A DNA stretch of 60,647 bases, from positions 1 through 60,647 of the forward strand of contig JALOKU010000013.1 in NCBI GenBank assembly GCA_025456345.1. Direction: 5' to 3'. Of the stretch, positions 1 through 8,228 are shown piece by piece. Each line of letters begins with the position of its first letter. Position 1 is the first letter of the stretch. Below the pieces are notes generated by a model. It was not told the origin of the DNA, did not search any database, and saw only the letters and a list, made by a program, of their open reading frames with translations. Origin of the DNA: Vicinamibacterales bacterium. GTDB taxonomy: Bacteria > Acidobacteriota > Vicinamibacteria > Vicinamibacterales > JAKQTR01. The translations under genes and the position numbers were made by a program.

Positions 1-929
1 CCGGTCGAGAGCGCGAACAGCGTGTCGCCGTCCGCAAGACTATGCACGGGCGTGATCGAGCGCGCGAGGCCGTCGTGGGCCATCTGCGCGACCTTGGTGG
101 CCTGCGTCTTCGTCAGCTTCGCGTTGGTGGCGACCACGCCAATGGTCGAGCTCTCGCCGATGGGCTTCTTCTGCGAGGCTCCGCTGCGAAGCAGCACGCG
201 CGCGTCGGCCAACCCCCGGCCATCTTCCGTGCGCACGCCTGCAACGACACGCCCCGTGGCCGGATCGACGACGTCCCCGTACGCGTTCACGGCGACGAGG
301 GCCGCCACGGTGAGCCCGTCGGGCAGCGAGATGGCGGCCGTGCCGATGCCGCCCTTCATCGCGCGCTCCATGCCCATCGTCTTGCCGATCGTGGCGCCGG
401 CGCCGGCGCCGACGTTGCCCTCTTCAATCGGGCCCGCCGACGCAGACGAGGCGGCCGCGTAGCCGCAGTCGGCTCCGGGACGCACCTTCGGGTCGCCGAC
501 GCCGAGGTCGAACAGGATGGCGGCGGGCACGATGGGCACGACGCCGTAGGCGGTGGGGAAGCCGATCTTGCGCCCCTCGAGGTAGCGCATCACGCCAGAC
601 GCCGCGTCGAGGCCGAACGCGCTGCCGCCGGAGAGCACGATGGCATGGACCGTATCAACGAGGTTGAGGGGGTTCAGCAGGTCGGTTTCACGGGTGCCTG
701 GCGCCGCGCCGCGCACGTCGACCCCGGCCACCGCGCCGGCCTCGGCCACGACGACCGTGCAGCCGGTCGGTCTCGCGGCGAGCGTGTGCTGGCCGACCTT
801 GAGGCCGGCGACGGCAGTGAGGCCGGCGTCACTGGTGGAACTCATGATGCGGACACCCGCTGCGGCCACCAGCGCCAGCACGAGCGCCGGGCGCCCTGCG
901 CCGCATGGTCGATTGCCGGCACGACTCAC
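1..929 (-). CDS. P1 family (S58, DmpA-like) peptidase, 3' end cut by window edge
   Basis: The reverse strand encodes a P1/DmpA-type N-terminal-nucleophile aminopeptidase or D-esterase, whose precursor cleaves itself at an internal Ser/Thr. Visible family blocks are VLSGGSAFGLDAASG near the N-terminal third, the glycine-rich GNVGAGAGATIGK stretch, and STIGVVATNAKLTKTQ, where the family nucleophile region lies. I start it at a GTG that overlaps the TGA of the upstream TPR gene as GTGA, which suggests translational coupling. This gives an Ala/Leu/Val-rich, signal-like N-terminus. An ATG at 845 (MSSTSDAG) is an alternative cytoplasmic start. The stop codon lies beyond the left edge, after HSLADGDTLFALSTG. 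The role is probably release or hydrolysis of N-terminal residues from peptides. Family assignment is firm, substrate unknown. Confidence 0.85.
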   Translation of the reverse strand, partial: MSRAGNRPCGAGRPALVLALVAAAGVRIMSSTSDAGLTAVAGLKVGQHTLAARPTGCTVVVAEAGAVAGVDVRGAAPGTRETDLLNPLNLVDTVHAIVLSGGSAFGLDAASGVMRYLEGRKIGFPTAYGVVPIVPAAILFDLGVGDPKVRPGADCGYAAASSASAGPIEEGNVGAGAGATIGKTMGMERAMKGGIGTAAISLPDGLTVAALVAVNAYGDVVDPATGRVVAGVRTEDGRGLADARVLLRSGASQKKPIGESSTIGVVATNAKLTKTQATKVAQMAHDGLARSITPVHSLADGDTLFALST

Positions 930-1669
930 TTCCGGATCCCGCCGAGAATCGCGCGCGCTTCCGCCGCCTCGCTGGTGGCGGCGTCAATCGACACGGCCTG
1001 TTCGAGCATGGGGATGGCGGCGGCGCGGTCGCCCTGCTCGTACCGCGCGCGTCCAAGCCCGACGAGCGCCTTCTGGTTCCGGGCGTCCTTCTTCAGCACG
1101 TCGCTGTACGCGGCCGACGCGCCGGCGTAGTCCTTCTTCAACAGCAGGGCGCGGCCGAGAGCGAGGCTCGCCGTGTCGAGCGCGGGCGCCATGGCCAGGA
1201 TGTTCCGGTACTCCGCGGCGGCCTGGTCCCACTTCTCCTCGGCCATCAGCGATTCGGCGGCACTGAGCGAGGCCTGCAGCATCTTCGTGTCCACGCCGTC
1301 CATCGCGCCCTTGACCGGTGTGCCGACGAGCACGAACTCGACCTTGGGGTTGTTCATGCTGACGGCGACGCGGACGGCGACCGTCGATGACTCAAACCCC
1401 GGTGCGCTCGCCGTGATCTCCCACAGCCCCCCCCGCAGCCCCAGAATGGCCCAGTCGCCCTTCTGGTCGCTCGTGGTCGTGAACTCGTTCGGGATGGTAG
1501 ACGGGTTGAGGGCGTGGATGGTTGCCGCTTTCACGGGCTGCCCGCCGAGCGTCTTGACGGTGCCAGTGAGGCGGGCGACGAGAGATTGGGCGTCGGACAC
1601 CTGCGCGTCGGTGACGACGGCGCAGCAGGCCACCACGACGGCGAGCACCGGTCGGGGGAATGGCTTCAC
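926..1669 (-). CDS. Secreted TPR protein with N-terminal CarboxypepD-regulatory-like domain
   Basis: The 247-residue product starts at a GTG preceded by GAGGAG. It has a signal peptide (MKPFPRPVLAVVVACCAVV...), then a beta-sandwich segment, about residues 30-110, of the carboxypeptidase-regulatory type (TGTVKTLGGQPVKAATI, later ITASAPGFESSTVAV). About four TPR-like helix pairs follow at roughly residues 130-240 (EEKWDQAAAEYRNILAMAP and similar). Such proteins act as periplasmic or outer-membrane scaffolds. The stop overlaps the start of the P1 peptidase, so the two are probably cotranscribed. No catalytic residues are seen, so function is assigned only at domain level. An in-frame extension upstream to 2068 exists but lacks a ribosome-binding site and lies antisense to the divergent hydrolase gene. 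Confidence 0.8.
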   Translation of the reverse strand: MKPFPRPVLAVVVACCAVVTDAQVSDAQSLVARLTGTVKTLGGQPVKAATIHALNPSTIPNEFTTTSDQKGDWAILGLRGGLWEITASAPGFESSTVAVRVAVSMNNPKVEFVLVGTPVKGAMDGVDTKMLQASLSAAESLMAEEKWDQAAAEYRNILAMAPALDTASLALGRALLLKKDYAGASAAYSDVLKKDARNQKALVGLGRARYEQGDRAAAIPMLEQAVSIDAATSEAAEARAILGGIRK

Positions 1670-1730
1670 TCGAACTCCTCTGATGGTCTGTGCTAGCTTA
1701 CCATCCGCGGCCAACGCCCGGGAGGCACTT

Positions 1731-4169
1731 GTGCGACGTTCATCATCCTTGCTGATTCTCGTCTGGCTTCTCACCACCGCCGTCCTGGCGCAGGCGCCAT
1801 CAGGGCCTGCCGCGGCACCGGGCGCCGCTGCTGCGCCAGCCCGCCCGCCGGCGGCCGACACGGCCCGCCTCGCAATGGTCGATGGCGCCATCGAGAAGGC
1901 CATCGCCGACAAACAGATTCCCGGCGCCGTGCTGCTCGTCGGGCGCGGCGACCAGGTGCTGTACCGGAAGGCGTACGGCATGCGGTCGCTTGTCCCCCAG
2001 GCCGAGCCGATGACGCTCGACACGGTGTTCGACATGGCGTCGGTGACGAAGGTGGTGGCCACCACCACGACCGTAATGATGCTCGTCGAGGACGGGAGGA
2101 TCCGGCTGAACGACCGCGTGGCGACCTACATCCCCGACTTCGGCCGTCACGGCAAGGGCGACATCACCATCCGCCACCTGCTGACGCACGTCTCAGGGCT
2201 TCGGCCCGACCTGGATCTCGGCGACGACTCGTGGCGGAGCTCCGAGGAGGCGATCCGGCGCGCGTGTGAAGAGGTGCCCGCGTCGGCGCCGGGCGAACGC
2301 CTCGTCTACAGCGACATCAACTTCTTCCTCCTCGCCGAGGTCGTCTCGCGTGTGGCGGGGATGCCGTTCGAACGGTTCGTGCAGGAGCGGCTTGCGGGGC
2401 CGCTGGGCATGCGCGACACGATGTTCAACCCGCCGGCGTCGCTGCGGCCGCGCATTGCGCCGACTGAGCTGTGCACGCCCTACGGCTGGCCCTGCGAGGG
2501 CCCGGGCCAGGCGATGCTGCGCGGCATCGTCCACGACCCGACGGCCCGCCGCATGGGGGGCGTGGCCGGCCACGCGGGGCTGTTCAGCACCGCGGCCGAC
2601 CTCGCGCGCTACTGCCGCATGGTGCTCGGCGGCGGCGCCCTCGGCACGACGCGCATCCTCTCGCCCCTCACCGTGATCAAGATGACGTCTCCGGCCACGC
2701 CGGCCGGCATGGCGAGCGTGCGGGCGCTCGGGTGGGATCTCGACTCCAGCTATTCGTCGAACCGCGGCGAGCTGTTCCCGCTGGGCTCGTTCGGCCACAC
2801 CGGGTGGACGGGCACGTCGGTGTGGATGGACCCCGTCACGCAGACCTACGTCATCCTGCTCTCCAACCGCGTACACCCGGACGGCAAGGGCGACGCGGGC
2901 CCGGTGCGGGCCCGGGTGGCGACCATCGTCGCTTCCGCGCTCCGACAACTCCCGGCTGAGAGCGTGCTGCGCAACCAGCGCTGGACCGGCACCGACTTCG
3001 CCGCCGCCGGCACCGCACCGCGCCGCGCAGACGAGGCCGACGGCCGCACGCTGGCCGGCATCGACGTGCTCAGGGCCGACGGCTTCGCGCTGCTCAGGGG
3101 CAGGAAGGTCGGCCTCATCACCAATCACACCGGGCGCGCGCGGGCCGGCGAAGCCACCATCGATCTCATTGCCGGGCTCAAGGACGTCACGCTGGTGGCG
3201 CTATTCAGCCCCGAACACGGCATTCGCGGCATCGTGGACGAACAGGTGGACTCGTCGAGGGACGAGAAGACCGGGCTGCCGATCTACTCGCTCTACGGCG
3301 CCACGAACCGCCCGACCGACGACATGCTGGAGGGCATCGACACGCTGGTCGTCGACCTCCAGGACATCGGCGCGCGCTTCTACACGTATACGACGACGAT
3401 GGGATACGTGATGGAGGAGGCGGCGAAGCGGAAGATCGCGGTCGTCGTGCTCGACAGGCCGAACCCGGTCAACGGCGCGTCAATCGAGGGCCCGGCGGTT
3501 GCCGAGCGTGAACTGAGCTTCACGGCCTACTACCCGATGCCGGTCCGCCACGGAATGACGCTCGGCGAGCTGGCGCTGCTCTTCAATGCCGAGAAGAAGA
3601 TCGGCGCCGACCTCACCGTCGTCGAGATGAAGCACTGGGACCGCGACAGCTGGTTCGACCAGACCGGGCTGACGTGGGTCAACCCGTCGCCGAACATGCG
3701 GAACATGGTGGCGGCCAGCCTCTACCCGGGCATCGGCGCGATCGAGGCGTCGAACCTGTCGGTCGGGCGCGGCACCGACTCGCCGTTCGAGCAGTTCGGC
3801 GCGCCGTGGATCGACGGCCCGCGGCTGGCGGCCGAGCTCAACCGGCGGAGTCTGCCGGGGGTCCGGTTCTATCCGCTCAGCTTCACACCCACGTCGAGCC
3901 GGTTTGCCAACGAGCTCTGCCACGGCGTCTTCATCATCGTCACCGACCGGGATCGGATGCGGCCCGTGCGCGTCGGCGTGGAGGTCGCGTCCGCCCTCTA
4001 CCGGCTGTTCCCCGGGCCGTTCGAGGTGGACAAGGTGGGGAGGCTGTTTGGCGCGGACACCGTGAAGCGAATCCGGGCCGGCGACGACCCGGCGGCCATC
4101 GCCACGGCCTGGGCGCGCGATGAATCGGCCTGGCGGCTGCTCAGGGCGAAGTACCTCAAGTACCGCTGA
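1731..4169 (+). CDS. Serine hydrolase (beta-lactamase class C fold) fused to NamZ/DUF1343 exo-N-acetylmuramidase
   Basis: This 812-residue exported protein has two domains. Residues about 45-400 form a penicillin-binding-protein/class C beta-lactamase-like hydrolase with SVTK (Ser104, Lys107), a YSD in the YxN position (Tyr193) and HTG (His356). Residues about 440-812 match DUF1343, now known as NamZ exo-beta-N-acetylmuramidase (GH171), with [17 protein letters not shown] and LDRPNPVNG blocks. The GTG start is chosen because GGGAGG lies 5 nt upstream and it opens directly into a signal peptide ([21 protein letters not shown]). The family knowledge suggests removal of terminal MurNAc from peptidoglycan fragments, with the first domain perhaps acting on stem peptides or esters. 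The fusion puts both activities in one periplasmic polypeptide. Activity of either domain is inferred. Confidence 0.88.
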   Translation: MRRSSSLLILVWLLTTAVLAQAPSGPAAAPGAAAAPARPPAADTARLAMVDGAIEKAIADKQIPGAVLLVGRGDQVLYRKAYGMRSLVPQAEPMTLDTVFDMASVTKVVATTTTVMMLVEDGRIRLNDRVATYIPDFGRHGKGDITIRHLLTHVSGLRPDLDLGDDSWRSSEEAIRRACEEVPASAPGERLVYSDINFFLLAEVVSRVAGMPFERFVQERLAGPLGMRDTMFNPPASLRPRIAPTELCTPYGWPCEGPGQAMLRGIVHDPTARRMGGVAGHAGLFSTAADLARYCRMVLGGGALGTTRILSPLTVIKMTSPATPAGMASVRALGWDLDSSYSSNRGELFPLGSFGHTGWTGTSVWMDPVTQTYVILLSNRVHPDGKGDAGPVRARVATIVASALRQLPAESVLRNQRWTGTDFAAAGTAPRRADEADGRTLAGIDVLRADGFALLRGRKVGLITNHTGRARAGEATIDLIAGLKDVTLVALFSPEHGIRGIVDEQVDSSRDEKTGLPIYSLYGATNRPTDDMLEGIDTLVVDLQDIGARFYTYTTTMGYVMEEAAKRKIAVVVLDRPNPVNGASIEGPAVAERELSFTAYYPMPVRHGMTLGELALLFNAEKKIGADLTVVEMKHWDRDSWFDQTGLTWVNPSPNMRNMVAASLYPGIGAIEASNLSVGRGTDSPFEQFGAPWIDGPRLAAELNRRSLPGVRFYPLSFTPTSSRFANELCHGVFIIVTDRDRMRPVRVGVEVASALYRLFPGPFEVDKVGRLFGADTVKRIRAGDDPAAIATAWARDESAWRLLRAKYLKYR

Positions 4170-4221
4170 GGTCGCGCCTGCACCGCGCCCGCGCGCGGTC
4201 TCGAATCCCGAATTTCGCTTC

Positions 4222-4263
4222 CCCCTAGCCCCTAGCCCCTAGCCCCTAGCCCCTAGCCCCTAG
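4222..4263. repeat. Heptamer tandem array (CCCCTAG)x6
   Basis: Six perfect tandem copies of CCCCTAG fill the gap between two convergent genes. The last copy supplies the TAG stop codon (read on the minus strand) of the DUF420 gene. It belongs to a set of period-7 arrays with different words elsewhere in the window. Confidence 0.95.
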
Positions 4264-4676
4264 TAGAGTTTGTAGAGCATCACGTAAATAAGCACCCCCG
4301 TCACCGACACGTAGAGCCAGAGCGGGAGCGTTCGCCTCGCGATGGCGGCGTGGCGGTCGAAGCGTGACCGCAAGGCGCGTGACAGGGTCATCAGCACCAT
4401 CGGGACGATGGCGGCCGCCAGCACGATGTGAGTGACGAGGATGACGAAATACACGGCGCGGACCGGCCCGGTCCCGACAAACGGCTTCGAGCCTGCGTTC
4501 GCGTGGTAGATGACGTACGACATCAGGAAGAGCGCGGAGGTGGCGACCGCCGCCAGCATGGAGGCCCGGTGGGCCTGAATCTGGCGCCGCCTGATGAAGA
4601 CGTAGCCGGCGATCAGGAAGAACGTGGCCGCACCGTTCAGCGCGGCATTCAGCGCCGGAAGGTCGGCGACGTTCAT
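4260..4676 (-). CDS. DUF420 membrane protein, probable cytochrome oxidase assembly factor
   Basis: This 138-residue protein has four predicted membrane helices: AALNGAATFFLIAGYVFI, then MLAAVATSALFLMSYVIY, then a long hydrophobic stretch AVYFVILVTHIVLAAAIVP, and LWLYVSVTGVLIYVMLY at the C-terminus. Histidines occur in or beside helices (YHAN, THIV), as in the DUF420/CtaM-like family linked to heme-copper oxidase maturation. The ATG overlaps the stop of the heme O synthase gene as ATGA, so the two are translationally coupled. Upstream partners support a cytochrome oxidase biogenesis role. The stop codon is embedded in the adjacent heptamer array, so array length changes could affect the final residues. 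Confidence 0.82.
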   Translation of the reverse strand: MNVADLPALNAALNGAATFFLIAGYVFIRRRQIQAHRASMLAAVATSALFLMSYVIYHANAGSKPFVGTGPVRAVYFVILVTHIVLAAAIVPMVLMTLSRALRSRFDRHAAIARRTLPLWLYVSVTGVLIYVMLYKLY

Positions 4677-5560
4677 ATCGCCACCCGCGTGACGACCATC
4701 AGAATCCACAACAGGGGCAGGTACACGATCGATCCGAAGAAGAGCCGCCGCGCGTCGCTGGCCGTCCGGAGCCACGCGAAGCGGACGGCCAGCGCCAGGA
4801 AGACGAGGCCCATCACCGCCGCTCCGGCCAGGTACACGTTGCCGGACATCCCGGCGGCCGTCGGAGCGAGGCTGACGGGCAGCAGCGCCGCGGCGTAAAT
4901 CACCGACTGGCGGCCGGTCGACCCGCCATCGGGCTCGATAATGGGGAGCAGGGGAAAGCCCGCGCGCCTGTAGTCCTCGCGGTACATCCACGCAATGGCC
5001 AGGAAGTGCGGCATCTGCCACAGGAAGACGATGCCGAAGAGGATCCAGGCCTCGATCGACAGATTGTTGCGGACCGCCGCCCAGCCGATCATCGGCGGCA
5101 GCGCGCCCGGCACGCCGCCGACCACGGTCGAGAGCGACGTCCGCCTCTTGAGCGGCGTGTAGAGCACCGTGTACGTGAGCAGCGTGACCAGCGCCACGCC
5201 GGCCGCGAGCAGGTTCACCATGAACGCCAGCTGCGCCAGCCCCGTGACCGACAGGACGAAGGCGAAGGCTTTCGCGCGTCTCGGCTCGATGCGGCCGCTC
5301 GGCAGGGGCCGGGCCCTCGTCCGGCGCATCAGGCCGTCGGCGTCGATCTCGAGCAACTGGTTGAACGCCGACGCGCCGCTCGCGACCAGCGCCGTGCCGA
5401 TCAGGGTGTGCAGCAGCAGCGCCCACCCCAGGCCGTGCGGCGCGGCCATGTAGTAGCCCGCGAGCGTGGTGGTCACCACCAGCAGGTTGAGGCGCGGCTT
5501 GGCCAGCGTGACGTAGTCGCCCGCCTGCCCGCCCGTCGCAACTGCCGATGCCTCAGCCAC
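4673..5560 (-). CDS. ctaB: Protoheme IX farnesyltransferase (heme O synthase)
   Basis: The product converts heme B to heme O by adding a farnesyl group at the inner membrane, supplying heme-copper oxidases. The 295-residue UbiA-superfamily protein shows the polyprenyl-diphosphate motif NQLLEIDADGLMRRT followed by RPLPSGR, and the second loop motif RRTSLSTVVGGVPGALPP, plus about eight membrane helices. I chose the GTG start because GAGAGGAG lies 7 nt upstream and the protein then begins MAEASAVATGGQAGDYVTLAKPR, matching the family length. An in-frame extension further upstream runs into the M23 gene. It is cotranscribed with the DUF420 gene (ATGA overlap) and with the M23 peptidase gene 14 bp upstream. 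Confidence 0.93.
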   Translation of the reverse strand: MAEASAVATGGQAGDYVTLAKPRLNLLVVTTTLAGYYMAAPHGLGWALLLHTLIGTALVASGASAFNQLLEIDADGLMRRTRARPLPSGRIEPRRAKAFAFVLSVTGLAQLAFMVNLLAAGVALVTLLTYTVLYTPLKRRTSLSTVVGGVPGALPPMIGWAAVRNNLSIEAWILFGIVFLWQMPHFLAIAWMYREDYRRAGFPLLPIIEPDGGSTGRQSVIYAAALLPVSLAPTAAGMSGNVYLAGAAVMGLVFLALAVRFAWLRTASDARRLFFGSIVYLPLLWILMVVTRVAI

Positions 5561-5574
5561 CGAACCGCTCCTCT

Positions 5575-7095
5575 CTACCGTTTCTTCGCGGGCGCCTTCT
5601 TCTTCGGCGCCGCCGGCTTCGCCTTCGCGCGGGCCGGCGCCTTCTTCTTCGCCGGGGGGGTCACGACCGGCGCCTTCGTGGCCGCCGAGGCGCTCATGAT
5701 TCCCGCCTCGACGAGTTTGCGGTCGACGCGATCGGCAATCCAGTGCGGATCCCACCATTCGATGGGATTCACGGGCCGTCCGGCCACGAGCATGGTGAAG
5801 TGCAGGTGGTCGCCTCCCGCCAGGCCCGTGTCTCCGCTGCGGCCGATGGTCTCGCGGCGGTTGATGCGATCGCCGGCCTCGACGGTCACGCTCGACAGGT
5901 GGGCGTAGAGCGACTGCACGCCCATCCCGTGATCGAGCACCACGCAGTTGCCGTAGATGCCGAGGAAGCCCGCGAAGACGACGTGGCCGGTGTTCGACGC
6001 GGTGATGGCCGCCCCGCGCGTGGACGCCAGGTCGGCCCCCAGGTGCACCTGCTGATCGATGTCGCGGCCCTCGAACACGTACGTCCGGTGGTCGGCGAAC
6101 AGCGCTTCCGACTTGGCCCGGCCCATGCGCGCGAACGTCCCTCGCCAGAGCATCTCGGGCGATGTCACGCGCGCGAGATCCTCGATCTGCGCCTGGTTGG
6201 CGCGGCGCAGGTCGCCGTTGATCCGGAGGAACGCCTCGAGCCGCTCCTCAGGCGTGCCGACAGGAAGCGTCAGGGCGGGCGTGGCTTCGAGGATTGGCGG
6301 CACGACCCTCTTGAAGAACGCGTCAGTCACGGGCAGGCGGCGCCTCGCGAACTCGGCCGGGAACGCCCGGTAGGCGAACTCGGCGCTGGCGGCGTTGCCG
6401 GCGGGATCCCTGGCGACCAGGCGAACGCGCGTGGAGATGTCGTCGTCGTGCAGCAGCGCGAAGAACGCCACGCGAAGCGCCGGGTCGACAGGCGGCGCGC
6501 CCGGGGCGAGCGAGCCCGCGGCGCCGGCGGCGGGGTAGCCGGGGTAGTACCGGTTGCCCACCTGCACGCCCGACGCCGCGTCGGCGGGCGTCACGCGGTA
6601 AACGACCATCTCGGCGCCCCCGAGGTTCACGTAGTGGTGCATCGAGACAATGGCGAGCTTCGGCGGGGTGAGGCGCACGGCGAGCTCGCGCGTTTCCACG
6701 GCCTCGGCGCGCCGGATGCCGTAGAGCACGTCCCGCGAGGCCGTCACCACGAGACGTGCCGAGCCGTCGCGCAGGCCGGTGAGGGCCCCTGCCGGGCTCT
6801 CCTGCGTGACGCGGATGCGATGCGCCGTCTCCTGGACGAAGCGCGCCTCGCCCGGCGCGTCGAGCGAGAACAGCGTGAACACCCGCCCCTGCTGTTCGAC
6901 CGACACCTCGAGGCGCCGGAGCGTCGTGCCCACGGAGTCGACCGTCACGTCGAGCGGGACAGGCCCGCCGCCGATCGCGGCAGGCTTCTCGATCTTCACC
7001 AGGGGACCGGGTTCCTGGCCGGCGTAGTAGTACAGGACGATGGCGCCGGCTAGAAGCAGGGCGAGCGCGGCGGCGGCAACAGCCTTGAACGACAT
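5575..7095 (-). CDS. Secreted or membrane-anchored M23 (LytM) endopeptidase with Lys/Ala/Pro-rich tail
   Basis: This 506-residue protein has an N-terminal signal/anchor (AVAAAALALLLAGAIVLYYY), a long beta-rich central region, and a C-terminal LytM/M23 domain with zinc ligands HLGAD (His351, Asp355) and HLHF (His430, His432). M23 enzymes cut peptidoglycan cross-bridges or, in pilus and secretion contexts, trim the cell wall. The last ~30 residues are almost only Lys, Ala and Pro (KKKAPARAKAKPAAPKKK), a histone-H1-like basic tail that could bind anionic wall polymers. The gene is followed by ctaB with 14 bp spacing. Start ATG at 7095; an upstream promoter region is shared with tRNA-Glu. Confidence 0.88.
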   Translation of the reverse strand: MSFKAVAAAALALLLAGAIVLYYYAGQEPGPLVKIEKPAAIGGGPVPLDVTVDSVGTTLRRLEVSVEQQGRVFTLFSLDAPGEARFVQETAHRIRVTQESPAGALTGLRDGSARLVVTASRDVLYGIRRAEAVETRELAVRLTPPKLAIVSMHHYVNLGGAEMVVYRVTPADAASGVQVGNRYYPGYPAAGAAGSLAPGAPPVDPALRVAFFALLHDDDISTRVRLVARDPAGNAASAEFAYRAFPAEFARRRLPVTDAFFKRVVPPILEATPALTLPVGTPEERLEAFLRINGDLRRANQAQIEDLARVTSPEMLWRGTFARMGRAKSEALFADHRTYVFEGRDIDQQVHLGADLASTRGAAITASNTGHVVFAGFLGIYGNCVVLDHGMGVQSLYAHLSSVTVEAGDRINRRETIGRSGDTGLAGGDHLHFTMLVAGRPVNPIEWWDPHWIADRVDRKLVEAGIMSASAATKAPVVTPPAKKKAPARAKAKPAAPKKKAPAKKR

Positions 7096-7106
7096 AGGGC
7101 GCAGAC

Positions 7107-7136
7107 TTGACCGGATGAGGTCCGGACGGGTAATAT
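7107..7136 (+). promoter_or_regulatory. Probable sigma-70 promoter for tRNA-Glu
   Basis: TTGACC (7107-7112) and TAATAT (7131-7136) are separated by 18 bp and lie 22 bp before the tRNA 5' end. This is one of the best-matching promoters in the window. Confidence 0.65.
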
Positions 7137-7158
7137 CAAAGTTTCCTAACCGGTGAGT

Positions 7159-7233
7159 GCCGGTATCGTCTAGGGGTTAGGACACGTGGTTCTCAGCCAC
7201 GGGACCGGGGTTCGAATCCCCGTACCGGTACCA
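7159..7233 (+). tRNA. tRNA-Glu (anticodon CUC)
   Basis: A complete cloverleaf is visible over 75 nt. The acceptor stem GCCGGTA pairs with TACCGGT (first pair G-U), the anticodon stem CGTGG/CCACG holds loop TTCTCAG with anticodon CTC at 7192-7194, and the T stem CGGGG/CCCCG encloses TTCGAAT. Discriminator A is followed by a genomically encoded CCA (7231-7233). The 3' half lies antisense to the end of the ornithine-cyclodeaminase-like gene. Confidence 0.97.
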
Positions 7234-8175
7234 AGCATCCAGCGCCGCGATCGCCGTGTCCTGGAACCCGACCCCGGTCAGATCGCAAATCGTGATCTCG
7301 TCGTCTCGGGTCCGGCCGGCCTTCCTGCCGGCCACCAGGTCGCCGAGCTGCCCCCGCACGTCTTCTTCGCGCATCACCCCGGCGGCGATCGCGCTCGACA
7401 GCTCGCCGAACTTCGCGCACTGGCTCAGCCGATCCACTACGACGATGTCGGCCTTCGCGAGGCAGGCGGCGTCGAGCTCCTGCTTGCCCGGCGTGTCGGA
7501 GCCGACCGCCGTGATGTGCAGGCCTGGCTTCATCCACTCCGCACGGATCATCGGCTCGTGGGACGGCGTCGTGGTGACGAGGATGTCGGCCGCGCGGCAC
7601 GCGTCTTCGGCAGAGGCGCATGCCGCAGCCTCGAGGCCGTAAGCCGCGTGCATCTCCTCGCAGTAACGTTCCAGACCCGGCCGGTCGATGCTCCATGCGG
7701 CGATCCGCCGGAAGCTCCGGACTTCGCGCAGGCAGGCCAACTGGTGGCGCGCCTGAACACCCGATCCAATCACGCCGATGGTGTCCACGTCGCGACGGGC
7801 GAGGCACTCTGCCGCCACAGCACCCGCGGCGCCGGTGCGGATGTCAGTCAGGAACCCGTTGTCGAACAGCAAACCGGCCGGCATCCCGGTGGTGGCGTCG
7901 AAGAGGGCCATCATGCCGGACCCTGTCGGCAGCCCGAGAGCCGGGTTGTCGTAGAATCCTGATGCCACCTTCACGGCGATGAACGGCACGCCGGCGACCC
8001 ACGCGGTCTTGACGTGAAATTCTCCGCGCGTGCCGGGAATCGGCAGGTTGATCACGGCGGGCACGACGGTGCGTCCCTCGCCGTCGGCGCGGAAGGCTTC
8101 GCGGATGGCGGCCACGGCCGCCGCCGGCGAGACCATGGCGCGCAACGTCGGTTCGTCGAGGCTTGGCAGGCTCAC
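7177..8175 (-). CDS. Ornithine cyclodeaminase / mu-crystallin family protein whose C-terminus is encoded antisense to tRNA-Glu
   Basis: The ~332-residue NAD(P)-binding enzyme carries the family pattern: FHVKTAW near the substrate pocket, GLLFDNGFLTDIRTGAAGAVA, the Rossmann motif VIGSGVQARHQL, ADILVTTTPS, and ITAVGSDTPGKQELD. The family includes ornithine cyclodeaminase, ketimine reductases and alanine dehydrogenases, so the substrate cannot be fixed. I prefer the GTG at 8175 (VSLPSLDEP) with GGAG upstream; a TTG at 8211 would add 12 residues but has no clear ribosome-binding site. Oddly, the natural stop is absent: the last 18 residues (WYRYGDSNPGPVAENHVS) and the TAA come from the complement of the tRNA, with Trp read from its CCA end. 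Confidence 0.85.
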   Translation of the reverse strand: MSLPSLDEPTLRAMVSPAAAVAAIREAFRADGEGRTVVPAVINLPIPGTRGEFHVKTAWVAGVPFIAVKVASGFYDNPALGLPTGSGMMALFDATTGMPAGLLFDNGFLTDIRTGAAGAVAAECLARRDVDTIGVIGSGVQARHQLACLREVRSFRRIAAWSIDRPGLERYCEEMHAAYGLEAAACASAEDACRAADILVTTTPSHEPMIRAEWMKPGLHITAVGSDTPGKQELDAACLAKADIVVVDRLSQCAKFGELSSAIAAGVMREEDVRGQLGDLVAGRKAGRTRDDEITICDLTGVGFQDTAIAALDAWYRYGDSNPGPVAENHVS

Positions 8176-8228
8176 CCGGCCATTCTCCGGCCGGACGAGG
8201 GGCTCGCGCAAGGGGAGCAGGTGTGCTG

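Noticed and set aside
7159..7233. tRNA-Glu as an attachment site of an integrated element
   Set aside because: No integrase and no duplicated tRNA 3' end were found in the window, though the overlap with the neighbouring gene is odd.
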